DNA of 64,000 bases, from assembly GCF_050306235.1 (NCBI RefSeq), contig NZ_JBLWFH010000001.1:310001-374000 (forward strand), in the 5' to 3' direction. Below are positions 26,535 through 36,641 of the stretch, piece by piece. How positions within the stretch are numbered: the first letter of the stretch is position 1; each line of letters starts with the position of its first letter. This DNA is from Glaciecola sp947496235 (lineage in GTDB: Bacteria; Pseudomonadota; Gammaproteobacteria; Enterobacterales; Alteromonadaceae). The notes below the pieces were generated by a model. It had not been told where the DNA came from and made no database searches. It saw only the letters and a list, made by a program, of their open reading frames with translations. A program made the translations under genes and the position numbers.

Positions 26535-26563
26535 TTCCAAGCTCGCTGATCTTACTGTATACT
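26535..26563 (+). promoter_or_regulatory. Sigma70 promoter for rimO
   Basis: TTCCAA (26535-26540), 17-nt spacer, TATACT (26558-26563). Predicted start near 26570, giving a leader of about 29 nt before the rimO ATG. Confidence 0.5.
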
Positions 26564-26598
26564 GCGCCGCTTTATCAGCTTAATCATCGGCATCCAAT

Positions 26599-28017
26599 AT
26601 GAGTGTAGAAAAATTCACGCCCAGTCAATCGACAACTTTAGAAACACCAGTGAAGGTTTTGAGCGCTTCGGCTGACAAACTAAACACATCCAAAAGCAAT
26701 GGTAAAATTGGTTTTATTAGCTTAGGTTGCCCAAAGAACTTAGTAGATTCAGAGCGTATTTTAACGCAGTTACGTACTGAGGGTTACGATGTTGTTCCAA
26801 GTTATGACAATGCAGATCTTGTTATTGTAAACACTTGCGGATTTATAGATTCAGCAGTTCAAGAATCATTGGATACCATCGGAGAAGCACTCGCTGAAAA
26901 TGGAAAAGTGATTGTTACTGGTTGTCTAGGTATTAAAGAAGATGAGATTCGCGAAGTCCATCCTAATGTACTTGCAATTACGGGCCCTCACGCTTATGAA
27001 GCTGTTGTAGAATTGGTACATGAGCATGTTGCCAAGCCAGCACATGATCCCTTTGTGCACTTAGTACCGGATCATGGTATCAAACTGACGCCTAAACATT
27101 ATGCATATCTAAAAATATCTGAAGGCTGTAATCACAGGTGCACCTTCTGCATCATCCCTTCAATGCGTGGTGATTTAGTCAGCCGTCCTATAGGACAGGT
27201 CTTAGAGGAAGCTAAACGCCTTAAAGCCGCTGGCGTTAAAGAGCTTTTGGTTATATCTCAAGATACTAGTGCCTACGGTGTCGACAGCAAGTTCAAAACT
27301 GATTTTTGGAATGGCATGCCTGTGAAAACACATATGCAAGCATTATGTGAACAGCTCGGTAGCATGGATATTTGGGTGCGTTTACATTATGTATATCCCT
27401 ATCCTTATGTGGATGACCTTATTCCATTAATGGCAGAAGGAAAATTACTACCTTATTTGGATATTCCGTTTCAGCATGCTAACAAACGTATACTTCGATT
27501 AATGAAGCGCCCTGGAAGCGCTGAACGTACAATCGAACGAATTCAAAAATGGCGTGAAATTTGTCCAGACCTCGTTATTCGTTCGACTTTTATTGTAGGT
27601 TTTCCTGGTGAAACAGAGGAAGAATTTGAAGAGTTGTTGGAGTTTTTACGCCAAGCAAAATTAGATCGCGTAGGCTGTTTCAAATATTCGCCAGTAGAAG
27701 GTGCGAAAGCCAATGAGTTGCCAGATCCGGTATCTGAAGAGGTAAAAGAATCAAGATTGCAACGTTTTATGCAGGTGCAGTCGCAAATCAGTTATGAAAA
27801 ACTACAAGCCAAAATAGGAACCGAATACAGAGTAGTTATAGATGAAGTAACTAGTGAAGGCGCCATTGCTAGAAGCTTTGGTGAAGCACCGGAAATTGAC
27901 GGTATTATTCATCTAAACGATTATTTTGATGCTAGTCCTGGCGATCAGTTGTGGGTAGAAATAATACACACAGACGAACACGATATGTGGGCGGTGCCAA
28001 GCGAAGATCAGGATTAG
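26599..28017 (+). CDS. rimO: Ribosomal protein S12 methylthiotransferase RimO
   Basis: Radical SAM enzyme adding a methylthio group to the conserved Asp of ribosomal protein S12. 472 residues. The UPF0004 domain binds one [4Fe-4S] through Cys44, Cys80 and Cys109 (SLGCPKN, NTCGFID, TGCLG). The radical-SAM cluster is Cys177, Cys181 and Cys184 in GCNHRCTFCIIPSMRG. A C-terminal TRAM domain ends the protein. An N-terminal extension of about 35 polar residues precedes the KIGFISLGC start of most homologues; a later start is possible, but the promoter position fits the annotated ATG. Confidence 0.96.
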   Translation: MSVEKFTPSQSTTLETPVKVLSASADKLNTSKSNGKIGFISLGCPKNLVDSERILTQLRTEGYDVVPSYDNADLVIVNTCGFIDSAVQESLDTIGEALAENGKVIVTGCLGIKEDEIREVHPNVLAITGPHAYEAVVELVHEHVAKPAHDPFVHLVPDHGIKLTPKHYAYLKISEGCNHRCTFCIIPSMRGDLVSRPIGQVLEEAKRLKAAGVKELLVISQDTSAYGVDSKFKTDFWNGMPVKTHMQALCEQLGSMDIWVRLHYVYPYPYVDDLIPLMAEGKLLPYLDIPFQHANKRILRLMKRPGSAERTIERIQKWREICPDLVIRSTFIVGFPGETEEEFEELLEFLRQAKLDRVGCFKYSPVEGAKANELPDPVSEEVKESRLQRFMQVQSQISYEKLQAKIGTEYRVVIDEVTSEGAIARSFGEAPEIDGIIHLNDYFDASPGDQLWVEIIHTDEHDMWAVPSEDQD

Positions 28018-28033
28018 TACTAGTAAAAGAAAT

Positions 28034-28069
28034 TAACGCCTCTTTACATAAATGAGGCGTTTAATTTTT
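28034..28069. terminator. Terminator between convergent rimO and kdsB
   Basis: AACGCCTC (28035-28042) pairs with GAGGCGTT (28054-28061), 11-nt loop, then TAATTTTTG on the plus strand. It overlaps the last codons of kdsB. Confidence 0.75.
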
Positions 28070-28808
28070 GTAGGTCTTCAGGAGTATCGACTCCGTGCGG
28101 TGGTGCTTTTTTACTAACTTGCACCATAATATCATAGCCGTTTTCTAGCACTTTTAACTGTTCAAGAGATTCAATTTTTTCCAAATTGGCCGAGGGCATT
28201 TTCATATAGGTGTCTATAAAACCTGCACGATATCCATAGATTCCAATATGCCGATAATAGGTATGGGGAATGTCTCCAAGAGGACAGGTCAATTGATTTC
28301 CCTGCATATATTCTCTGGGATACGGTATAACCGAACGTGAAAAATAAATGGCTAAATTTTCTTTGGTCGTAACAACTTTTACCACATTCGGATTTAACAA
28401 ATCGCTACTTTCTGTGATGGGATAACAAAGCGTCGACATTGGAATTTGCGGATGTTGCAATAAGGCATCAGCTACTTGCTGAATGTTTTCTGGCGGAATA
28501 AAAGGCTCATCTCCTTGCACATTTACAATGATTTGTTCGGCATCGATTTTACACTTTTCAATAACCTCACTAATTCTCGATGTACCGCTTTGATGGTCCT
28601 CAGAAGTCATACATACTTCAGCACCAAATTTTTGCGCTTCCTCACTAATTCTGTGGTCATCAGTAGCCACAATTATTCTGTTTGCCCCTGACTCCTTTGC
28701 CCGCTCGAACACATGTGCCAACATGGTCTTACCATTAATCACAGCGAGAGGTTTACCTGGAAATCGAGTACTCGCAAAGCGGGCAGGAATGACGACTACA
28801 AAAGACAT
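28044..28808 (-). CDS. kdsB: 3-deoxy-manno-octulosonate cytidylyltransferase
   Basis: Activates Kdo as CMP-Kdo for LPS inner core synthesis. 254 residues, with the nucleotidyltransferase start VVIPARFASTRFPGKPL, then VATDD and the metal/substrate motif NVQGDEPFI. Last gene of comEC-msbA-lpxK-ycaR-kdsB. Its ATG overlaps the ycaR stop by one base (TAATG), so translation is coupled. Confidence 0.97.
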   Translation of the reverse strand: MSFVVVIPARFASTRFPGKPLAVINGKTMLAHVFERAKESGANRIIVATDDHRISEEAQKFGAEVCMTSEDHQSGTSRISEVIEKCKIDAEQIIVNVQGDEPFIPPENIQQVADALLQHPQIPMSTLCYPITESSDLLNPNVVKVVTTKENLAIYFSRSVIPYPREYMQGNQLTCPLGDIPHTYYRHIGIYGYRAGFIDTYMKMPSANLEKIESLEQLKVLENGYDIMVQVSKKAPPHGVDTPEDLQKLNASFM

Positions 28809-29011
28809 TAGGCTTTAACCTTTTCTAACTCTTCGATACTCAGTTTTCTTGCTTCTTCTTCTAGCAAAACAGGAATATTGTCCTTGATTGGGTAAGCAAG
28901 TTTATCAAAACGACACACTAGTTCTGATGTTTCCTGTTCCTCATTTAGAATAAGTTTACCCTTACAAATAGGACAAGCAATGATATCCATCAGTTTCTTA
29001 TTAAAGGCCAT
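28808..29011 (-). CDS. ycaR: YcaR/Trm112 family small protein
   Basis: 67 residues with one CPIC pair (Cys13, Cys16) and the family segments LVCRFDKLAYPIKD and IPVLLEEEA. Trm112-like proteins act as small partner or stabilising subunits of other enzymes; the bacterial role is unsettled. Its conserved place between lpxK and kdsB ties it to lipid A/Kdo supply. It starts 4 nt after the lpxK stop. Confidence 0.92.
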   Translation of the reverse strand: MAFNKKLMDIIACPICKGKLILNEEQETSELVCRFDKLAYPIKDNIPVLLEEEARKLSIEELEKVKA

Positions 29012-29015
29012 ATAT

Positions 29016-30032
29016 TTAATCTCTTTTTAAATTTAATAATTTTGCATCTATGTATTGGTAAAAAGCATCAGAAAGTTGTGCATTTATTATGAGATACCAT
29101 GCGTTTACCAAATTAAACTCGGTACATTTAACCGCATCTTTTTCAGTCATTAAAAGTATACCATCGAATGCCAGATCGGCTTCTTGGTAATTATAGTGAT
29201 CAGGAAAAGATTGTTCTTCATCCGGTGTTACGGACAACTCATACAAGGTTGAAAAAAAGCGTTGCGGATTACCAATACCTGCAATAGCTTTTATGGGTAA
29301 ATCGGACATAAATAATGTTCGAACATGATGCACATTCTGGCTTCTGCCATCTTGTAGATTTATCCATTTATCCGGTACTAAGGACATTTGAACTATGTCT
29401 GGCGCGATCTGGTGTAAAAAGGTCATTTCATTTAATCGTTTTCCATTAAACACAATCAAATCAACAGAATTCAGCCTTTCCATAGGCTCGCGTAAAGGTC
29501 CCATCGGCAACAGATAACCATTGCCTAAACCTCTGTCGTCCATAACACAGATCTCAATATCTCTTGCTAGTGCATAATGCTGCATGCCATCGTCACAAAT
29601 TATAATGTCTGCATTTGTAAAATCTTCGATATACTTCGCGCCTCTGGCCCTTTCTGGGTCGATGACAACAGGAATACCAAAGCGTTTATAAATCAGCCAG
29701 GGTTCATCTCCCACTAATTTTGCATCGACTTTATGATTCACCTGATAGGGATGTTTGTCTAACTGCCCGCCATATCCTCGGCTCAACACTGCAGGTTGAT
29801 ATCCTTTTTTACTTAAATATTCAACTAAGGCTATCACAACCGGTGTTTTACCATTGCCACCTACTGAAATATTGCCTACTACAATTACCGGTAATCGGCT
29901 TTTGTAGATTGATAAAATGCCAAGGTTATATAGGCTTCTTCTTATCCATTGCAAAATCCAAAAAATGATACTTAGCGGTGCAAGAAACCAAAGAATGCCA
30001 GGTTTGGTGTAAAGCGCTTTTTGCAAATCCAT
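29016..30032 (-). CDS. lpxK: Tetraacyldisaccharide 4'-kinase
   Basis: Phosphorylates the 4' position of the lipid A disaccharide at the inner membrane. 338 residues. It has an N-terminal hydrophobic helix (about 12-30), the P-loop GNISVGGNGKTP (53-64), the segment LSRGYGG after it, and DDGMQHYAL for catalysis. It follows msbA by 9 nt in the usual msbA-lpxK order. Confidence 0.96.
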   Translation of the reverse strand: MDLQKALYTKPGILWFLAPLSIIFWILQWIRRSLYNLGILSIYKSRLPVIVVGNISVGGNGKTPVVIALVEYLSKKGYQPAVLSRGYGGQLDKHPYQVNHKVDAKLVGDEPWLIYKRFGIPVVIDPERARGAKYIEDFTNADIIICDDGMQHYALARDIEICVMDDRGLGNGYLLPMGPLREPMERLNSVDLIVFNGKRLNEMTFLHQIAPDIVQMSLVPDKWINLQDGRSQNVHHVRTLFMSDLPIKAIAGIGNPQRFFSTLYELSVTPDEEQSFPDHYNYQEADLAFDGILLMTEKDAVKCTEFNLVNAWYLIINAQLSDAFYQYIDAKLLNLKRD

Positions 30033-30041
30033 GCAACAACC

Positions 30042-31784
30042 TTAAGTAGAGAACTGCATAGCATGTAATTGAGCATACATACCTTGCTGTTGCATTAATT
30101 CACTGTGGCTTCCTTGCTCAATGACTTCCCCATTTTCAATTACCAAAATAATATCGGCATTTTCAATGGTCGATAATCTATGTGCGACAACTATACTCGT
30201 GCGAGTTTTTTGTAACTCTTCCAATGCATGTTGTATGAATTTTTCTGATTCTGTGTCCAGTGCCGAAGTAGCCTCATCGAGGATAAGAATAGGCGCATCG
30301 GCTAATATAGCTCGGGCGATTGCAATACGCTGGCGCTGTCCACCTGACAGCATGAGTCCGTTTTCGCCAATGAGGGTATCAAAACCCTCTTCTTGTGCAG
30401 CCACAAATTCTGTCACATGGGCCACATCAGCCGCTTTGAGTATATCGTCCCGACTAACCACATCATGTTTCCCATAGGCAATATTATTGGCTATGGTATC
30501 GTTAAATAACGTCACCTGTTGAGACACCAAGGCAAACTGTTTGCGTAGGGATTTCAATTTCACATCCTGAATATCTACGCCATCAATTTTAATTTGCCCT
30601 TGTTGTTGACTGTAAAATCGAGTTAATAAACTGGATAAGGTAGATTTCCCACTACCAGACCGTCCGACCAAGGCTATTGTTTGGCCTGGTTTAGCTTCAA
30701 AACTCACATTTTTTATGGCGGGCTTCTGTTTTGTGGGGTACGTAAAGGTTACCTCTTTAAATTCTATGTGCCCTTTTACTTTTTCGAGTTCTTGATTGCC
30801 TGTATCTTGTTCATTTTCCTGATCTAAAATTTCAAAAACACTTGCACATGCTGTCATGCCTTTTTGGAATTCTGTGTTGACCGTGGTTAACTGTTTTAAG
30901 GGTTTGAGTAGCATAACCATGCACAACACTACTTGTAAAAATACGCCTGGCGTTAAGTTATCAATCATCCCTGGTGTACTGCTTACAAAGAGGACAAAAG
31001 CTAATGCAACAGAGGCTATAATTTGAATCACAGAAACACTTAAAATTTGTGAGTTAACCAATTTCATTGATTGCTGGCGATTATGATTATTTTTCTCTTG
31101 GAAGCGTTTCGATTCTAATGTTTGCCCCCCAAACATTAACACCACTTTATGTCCTTTCACCGCTTGCTCAATACTGGAAGTCAAAGACCCCATGGCTTTT
31201 TGAATTGCTTTGGACACTTTGCGGAATCTTTTACTTACGACAGACACTATTACAGCGACAACTGGGCCAATTAAAATGAATATCAAAGACAATTGCCATG
31301 AGTAATAGAACATAACTGCAATTAATCCGATCACAAACATACCTTCGCGGACTAGCACTAACAGCGCTTTACCCGCTGCGTATCTCACTTGTTCTGTGTC
31401 ATATAGAATTTTCGACATCAAGGAACCGGTGGAATTGTGATCATGAAATTCAATCGGCAAATGTATGTACTTATCAAACAATTGTTGACGCATACGCATA
31501 ACGACTTTAGTCCCTACATACTCTAAGGTGTAGGTCCCCATAAAGTTAAACACGCCACGCAAAATAAACAATGGAACTATGGCATAAGCTGCCATGCGAA
31601 GATAATCGTAATTATTTTGCTGCAATGAATCATCAATTAAGGGTTTTAACTGGGAAAAAAATAAGGTGTCGACGCCAGCATAACCTATCATGCCAATAAC
31701 CGAGATAAGGGTTAGCATTTTGTGGGGAGAAACATAACTGAGAAATCGCTTTACTGTCGCACGATCTATTTTATTTTCTGACAT
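30042..31784 (-). CDS. msbA: Lipid A export ATP-binding/permease protein MsbA
   Basis: Homodimeric ABC exporter flipping lipid A-core across the inner membrane. 580 residues, as in E. coli. Six membrane helices make up about the first 310 residues, followed by an ATPase domain with Walker A GRSGSGKST, signature LSGGQRQRIAIAR, Walker B ILILDEATSALD and the H-loop AHRLST. It is followed immediately by lpxK and preceded by comEC with a 26-nt gap. Confidence 0.97.
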   Translation of the reverse strand: MSENKIDRATVKRFLSYVSPHKMLTLISVIGMIGYAGVDTLFFSQLKPLIDDSLQQNNYDYLRMAAYAIVPLFILRGVFNFMGTYTLEYVGTKVVMRMRQQLFDKYIHLPIEFHDHNSTGSLMSKILYDTEQVRYAAGKALLVLVREGMFVIGLIAVMFYYSWQLSLIFILIGPVVAVIVSVVSKRFRKVSKAIQKAMGSLTSSIEQAVKGHKVVLMFGGQTLESKRFQEKNNHNRQQSMKLVNSQILSVSVIQIIASVALAFVLFVSSTPGMIDNLTPGVFLQVVLCMVMLLKPLKQLTTVNTEFQKGMTACASVFEILDQENEQDTGNQELEKVKGHIEFKEVTFTYPTKQKPAIKNVSFEAKPGQTIALVGRSGSGKSTLSSLLTRFYSQQQGQIKIDGVDIQDVKLKSLRKQFALVSQQVTLFNDTIANNIAYGKHDVVSRDDILKAADVAHVTEFVAAQEEGFDTLIGENGLMLSGGQRQRIAIARAILADAPILILDEATSALDTESEKFIQHALEELQKTRTSIVVAHRLSTIENADIILVIENGEVIEQGSHSELMQQQGMYAQLHAMQFST

Positions 31785-31810
31785 AGGGTATCAATTTAAC
31801 TCGTTGCCAC

Positions 31811-34063
31811 TTACTCAATTTGGTTATACCAACGATTATACAGGTGTTGACGATAAGTGGTTAATTTTATTTGACTATCTTGAATGTCAAAGATAGCAGC
31901 GCCGGTTTTTCCTAAGTGTATTATATGGGCATTATTCTGACTTAAAACCTCTATTACTTCTTTATGCGGGTGTCCCCAGTGATTTGGATAATTGGTGGAT
32001 ATCACAGCATAAGTAGGCTTAACCCTGCGAATAAAGGCCTCACTAGATGAGGATCGACTGCCATGATGCCCTACTACAAGAATATCTGACCTGATGTCAT
32101 GATTCTCTGTTAACAGCATATTTTCTTGGGCTTTGGGTAAATCCCCCATCAACAGAATATTTATATTGGGCAAGGATAATTTTAGCACACAGCTTTGTTC
32201 ATTATTTGCGCCAGAGTTGGGATTTTTAGGCCATAGCGCCTCAATTCTTATGTCCTCTTTAAAAATAAAATGGTTATTTTCTACGCAAGTCGATTGCGGA
32301 CTAATGACTTGATCAACGGGCATGATAGTCAGTAATCGTTGTAATCCACCCGCGTGGTCGCTATCAAAATGCGATACAAATACCGCATCTATATTGGTTA
32401 TCCTATTTTCCTTCAGATAAGGCAACACTTGATATTCAAAGATGCTAGCATTGTCGTCACCTCTTCCTGTATCAAATAATAGTGCTGAAGATTCTGTTTG
32501 TAACAACGCAAGATTGCCATGGCCTACATCAAAGGTAATAAATCTTTTCATTTCTGATTCATTTGTACCTAGATAAAACACAGCTGAAATTAACAAAAAG
32601 AAAATGAAATAAATGGCTTTAAACTTACGCCGGAACAACCACAAGAAAACGCCTGAAAAAACGATAAAAATAACAGGAAACGCAAACGCATCGTTATGTT
32701 GTTCACCAAGTTTGAGCAGCAATAGGCAAAACTCAAATCCAAAATCCAATGCAACTGTCAGAGTTTGAATTTGAATATCCAAACTCAACAAACTTACAAA
32801 TAAAATAGACATTGGAAGTAACACTAAGCTGACAATGGGGATCAAAATCAAATTTATGACCACACCTACATAAGAAACCTGGGAAAAAAATAACCAGATT
32901 AATGGTGCTGAGACTAGGGAAAGAAAAATTTGGGTAGACACCAAATATCGGCATTTATCAAACATAGTCGCAGAAGATGAGTATGGATGAATCCAAGTAA
33001 AAAACAATATGCCAGCGACCGCAGATACACTTAACCAAAAACTTCTGCCATAAATACTCATTGGGAAAATCAACAGAATACAAAAAATAACAAAAAGTAG
33101 AATGCGCCATCGCGTCCAATGTTGCACTCTGTTGTGGACATACAATATGCATAGCACTGCAATAAACGCTCTTATCACAGGCAACTCTGCGCCGGATAAT
33201 GTGGCATAGCCAAAAAGAATCCATCCAAGCAATATACTGACGGATAACCGGTACAGTTGATGAGATAAATGTCTCTGCGCTCGGCTCAGTTGGCCAAGCC
33301 CTTTTATTAAAAATAAAACATAACCTGCAATAAAAGTTAAATGCATGCCTGATATTGTAAAAAGATGAGCGGTTGCTGTAGTTTGCATTAGCGTCCAGTC
33401 ATCTGGTGTGAATTGGTCTCTAAACCCTAATGCTAAAGCTAAAATCCACTTGGTATGAATACTATCAGTGGTAAGCGTCCTCTCAACTAAAGATTGTCGA
33501 AAACTCGAATTATCATCAAGCACTTTATTGCTCGGACTTTGTTTTACGTTGGCTAGGGCTACTACATTCTGGCTTAGATAGTAGGTTTCCGCTTGAAAAG
33601 AATACGGATTTGCGTATCCTCTTGGCGGTTTTAATTGAACAAATAACTGTAAATGCTGGCCCTGTTTAGGAATAAAGGTTGGAAAGTGCCAGCTAACGGC
33701 AACTTTCGGCGGTATAAAAAAGTGATCTTTTCCCAATCGATGGAGTTTGATCATAAAGGTTACAAACTTTTTATCTAGCTGTTCATCTAAGTTAATGGAA
33801 AGGACTTCAGCGTTAATTAAATAACCTTTCTGTAGCGATGACGGTTGAATTTTACCGGTTAAGTAACAATGTGCATTAAAGTTAAACCAAATAAAACCAG
33901 CAATCATGCCGATAATGAAACTGGAACGAAAAAAATAAATCACCATGAAGATAATTAACGTTATAATGACCAACAACCAAATTTCTGGCAACCTTCCCCA
34001 CAATAAAGTCGAGCAAAATATACTAATGAAGCCAAGCATGAATTTTTCAAACGATGTCATCAT
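31811..34063 (-). CDS. comEC: DNA internalization competence protein ComEC/Rec2
   Basis: 750-residue inner-membrane channel for single-stranded DNA uptake. The N-terminal domain (DUF4131-like) is followed by the Competence domain with many helices (LFTISGMHLTFIAGYVLFLI), then a metallo-beta-lactamase-like domain: FDVGHGNLALLQ, SHFDSDHAGG, VGHHGSRSSSS. All three regions are intact, so the gene looks functional. It is divergent from the DUF2062 gene with only 23 nt between the two start codons, so each promoter must lie inside the other's coding region or right at its start. Confidence 0.94.
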   Translation of the reverse strand: MMTSFEKFMLGFISIFCSTLLWGRLPEIWLLVIITLIIFMVIYFFRSSFIIGMIAGFIWFNFNAHCYLTGKIQPSSLQKGYLINAEVLSINLDEQLDKKFVTFMIKLHRLGKDHFFIPPKVAVSWHFPTFIPKQGQHLQLFVQLKPPRGYANPYSFQAETYYLSQNVVALANVKQSPSNKVLDDNSSFRQSLVERTLTTDSIHTKWILALALGFRDQFTPDDWTLMQTTATAHLFTISGMHLTFIAGYVLFLIKGLGQLSRAQRHLSHQLYRLSVSILLGWILFGYATLSGAELPVIRAFIAVLCILYVHNRVQHWTRWRILLFVIFCILLIFPMSIYGRSFWLSVSAVAGILFFTWIHPYSSSATMFDKCRYLVSTQIFLSLVSAPLIWLFFSQVSYVGVVINLILIPIVSLVLLPMSILFVSLLSLDIQIQTLTVALDFGFEFCLLLLKLGEQHNDAFAFPVIFIVFSGVFLWLFRRKFKAIYFIFFLLISAVFYLGTNESEMKRFITFDVGHGNLALLQTESSALLFDTGRGDDNASIFEYQVLPYLKENRITNIDAVFVSHFDSDHAGGLQRLLTIMPVDQVISPQSTCVENNHFIFKEDIRIEALWPKNPNSGANNEQSCVLKLSLPNINILLMGDLPKAQENMLLTENHDIRSDILVVGHHGSRSSSSEAFIRRVKPTYAVISTNYPNHWGHPHKEVIEVLSQNNAHIIHLGKTGAAIFDIQDSQIKLTTYRQHLYNRWYNQIE

Positions 34064-34086
34064 GAGTATGTGTTACCGGTAGTCTT

Positions 34087-34605
34087 ATGCCTAGAAAATT
34101 TTTCCGACGGGTTTTGCCAAACCATGAGCAAGTAAAATCGCAAAAAATGCTGAAGATTTTCGGTGCTTTATTGCATGATCCTAATCTTTGGCATTTAAAT
34201 AGACGCTCGGCGAGAGGCGCATTTGGGATTGGTCTATTTTTCGCGTTTTGGCCAGTGCCATTTCAGATGTTTTTATCTGCTGGACTCGCAATTCCTTGTA
34301 GAGTCAATCTTCCATTATCAGTCGCTACTGTTTGGATTACGAATCCACTTACAATGCCGCCTATATTCTACACAGCATATTTAGTGGGTAGTACTGTACT
34401 TGGGACCGAAATGACCTCATTTCATTTTCAATTAAGTTGGTCTTGGGTAATTGAGTCAATAAACACCATAGGCCCAGCATTTCTGCTGGGGTGTTTTATT
34501 TGTTCTATTGTTGCTGCGGCCATTGGCTACTTTGGCCTTGATTGGGTATGGCGATTGTCGGTTAGAAAAGCATGGCGTAAAAGAAAACAAACGCCTAATG
34601 ATTAG
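34087..34605 (+). CDS. DUF2062 family membrane protein
   Basis: 172 residues. The conserved DUF2062 core is clear: RGAFGIGLFFAFWPVPFQMF and TVWITNPLTMPPIFYTAYLVG. Three or so membrane helices follow a basic N-terminus. The family is widespread next to comEC or glycosyltransferase genes; its function is unknown. The 3' end overlaps the ligA 3' end by 11 nt in convergent orientation. Confidence 0.9.
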   Translation: MPRKFFRRVLPNHEQVKSQKMLKIFGALLHDPNLWHLNRRSARGAFGIGLFFAFWPVPFQMFLSAGLAIPCRVNLPLSVATVWITNPLTMPPIFYTAYLVGSTVLGTEMTSFHFQLSWSWVIESINTIGPAFLLGCFICSIVAAAIGYFGLDWVWRLSVRKAWRKRKQTPND

Positions 34606-36619
34606 CCAAAAAGTCCACTAAACCTTGTTCATCCCAAATTTCGATACCAAGATCGGTCGCTTTGGTTAGTTTAGAACCCGCTTTTTCACCCGCAATCAAT
34701 AAATCTGTATTTGCTGATACGCTGCCAGAAACCTTAGCACCAAGATCTTGCAACCTAGCCTTGGCCTCACTTCGGCCCATTTGCGACAGAGTGCCTGTTA
34801 ACACTATGGTTTTCCCTGCAAAGGGTTGTGCAGATTCATCTGGCTCTTCTATTTCAGGCCAATGAATTCCTTGCTCTCGCAATTTATCGATAATGCCGAT
34901 GTTGGCTTGCTCTTGCATAAAGTGGCTTATGTGCAAGGCCACGACTTCACCAACATCATTGACTTCGGTCAGTGCTTCAATACTTGCTGTTTGAATAGCC
35001 TCAACGGTTTTAAAGTGAATCGCCAAGTTTCTCGCTGTGGCTTCGCCAACTTCTCGAATGCCCAAAGAATAAAGAAACTTAGGCAAGGTAGTTTCCTTTG
35101 AAGCTTCAATGGCGCGCAATAAATTAACTGCAGATTTATCTCCCATGCGCTCTAAACTCAATAATTGAGGTAACGACAGCTCAAAGATATCCGCTGGATT
35201 TTTTATCAGGTCATTGTCAACTAGTTGTTCGACAATTTTGTCACCCAGCCCTTCAATATCAAAGGCTTTTCGTGACGCAAAATGTTTAATCGCTTCTTTG
35301 CGCTGTGCTTGGCATACCAAACCACCAGTGCACCTTGCTACAGCTTCCTGATTTAGTTTCTCCACATCAGAGCCACATACTGGACAATGTGTAGGAAATA
35401 GTATTTTTTTAGCATCCTCAGGTCTTCTTTCCAGCACAACGGAGACAACTTGAGGGATAACGTCTCCTGCTCTTCTGATAGTGACAATATCGCCAATCAT
35501 TACACCTAAACGTTCTATTTCGTCTTGGTTGTGTAAGGTAGCATTTGATACAGTGACACCGCCAACAAATACAGGCTCCAAACGTGCAACCGGCGTAATG
35601 GCGCCAGTCCTTCCTACTTGAAACTCAACATCGTTTAAACGTGTGATTTCTTCTTGAGCGGGAAATTTTTGAGCTATTGCCCAACGTGGTGCCCGTGAAA
35701 CGAATCCAAGTCTTTCTTGCAGATTTAAATCATTGACTTTAAATACCACACCATCAATTTCATAACTTAACTGATTGCGCTTATCACCAATATCGTTGAA
35801 GTAGGCTAGCGCTTGTTTAGCACCAACGACTTTATCTCGTTCAGCACATAGCGGTAGGCCAAGTTCTCCAAGAAGATCTAAACGTTCAGTATGAGTGCTT
35901 GCGAAAGACACTTTACCGCCTTCGATAATGCCAACCGAATAGGCATAAAAACGCAGAGGTCTGGATGCTGTAATCTTTGAGTCTAATTGGCGAAGTGCGC
36001 CCGCTGCTGCATTCCGAGGGTTTGCAAAGAGTTTACCGCCCTGCTCTCTTTGTTGTTGATTAAGGGCTTCAAAGCCTTGTTTGGGCATAAAGACTTCCCC
36101 GCGCACCTCTAATTGTTTCGGTAAATCATCACCCCTTAATTTTAGCGGTACGTTAGCGATAGTTTTCACATTCTCAGTGATGTTCTCACCTACCTGACCG
36201 TCTCCGCGAGTCGCAGCCTGGATCAGGACACCGTCTTCATACATTATCGAAACAGCCAAACCATCCAGTTTTGGCTCACAGGCAAATTCGATATTTTCGG
36301 CAAAATTTAATCGATCTCTTATACGTTGTTCGAAGGCATAGATATCCTCATCCTCAAATCCATTATCCAATGACAACATGGGAATTTGATGCGTCACCTG
36401 CTCAAACTTACTTAGCGCTTTTCCTCCGACTTTTTGCGATGGAGAATCTGGTGTTTTTAAATTTGGATATTCTTTTTCTAAGCCAATCAATTGTTGCATT
36501 AAACGATCATACTCAGCATCGGGTACGCTGGGATCGTCCAACACATAATATTGATGCGCGAACTCTTCTAACTGTTGCTTAATAGCATTGTACTGATCTA
36601 ATACCGCTTGATCTGTCAT
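34595..36619 (-). CDS. ligA: NAD-dependent DNA ligase LigA
   Basis: Seals nicks in replication and repair using NAD+. 674 residues. N-terminal NMN-binding Ia domain; adenylation domain with catalytic Lys117 in CEPKLDG; OB fold; four-Cys zinc finger (CPVCGSDVE and the later CTGGLVC); helix-hairpin-helix region (LPKFLYSLGIREVGEATA); C-terminal BRCT domain (FAGKTIVLTGTL onward). All are intact. Third gene of smc-zipA-ligA, the classical gammaproteobacterial order. Confidence 0.98.
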   Translation of the reverse strand: MTDQAVLDQYNAIKQQLEEFAHQYYVLDDPSVPDAEYDRLMQQLIGLEKEYPNLKTPDSPSQKVGGKALSKFEQVTHQIPMLSLDNGFEDEDIYAFEQRIRDRLNFAENIEFACEPKLDGLAVSIMYEDGVLIQAATRGDGQVGENITENVKTIANVPLKLRGDDLPKQLEVRGEVFMPKQGFEALNQQQREQGGKLFANPRNAAAGALRQLDSKITASRPLRFYAYSVGIIEGGKVSFASTHTERLDLLGELGLPLCAERDKVVGAKQALAYFNDIGDKRNQLSYEIDGVVFKVNDLNLQERLGFVSRAPRWAIAQKFPAQEEITRLNDVEFQVGRTGAITPVARLEPVFVGGVTVSNATLHNQDEIERLGVMIGDIVTIRRAGDVIPQVVSVVLERRPEDAKKILFPTHCPVCGSDVEKLNQEAVARCTGGLVCQAQRKEAIKHFASRKAFDIEGLGDKIVEQLVDNDLIKNPADIFELSLPQLLSLERMGDKSAVNLLRAIEASKETTLPKFLYSLGIREVGEATARNLAIHFKTVEAIQTASIEALTEVNDVGEVVALHISHFMQEQANIGIIDKLREQGIHWPEIEEPDESAQPFAGKTIVLTGTLSQMGRSEAKARLQDLGAKVSGSVSANTDLLIAGEKAGSKLTKATDLGIEIWDEQGLVDFLANH

Positions 36620-36641
36620 CTAATGTAATCTCTGTGTGTTC

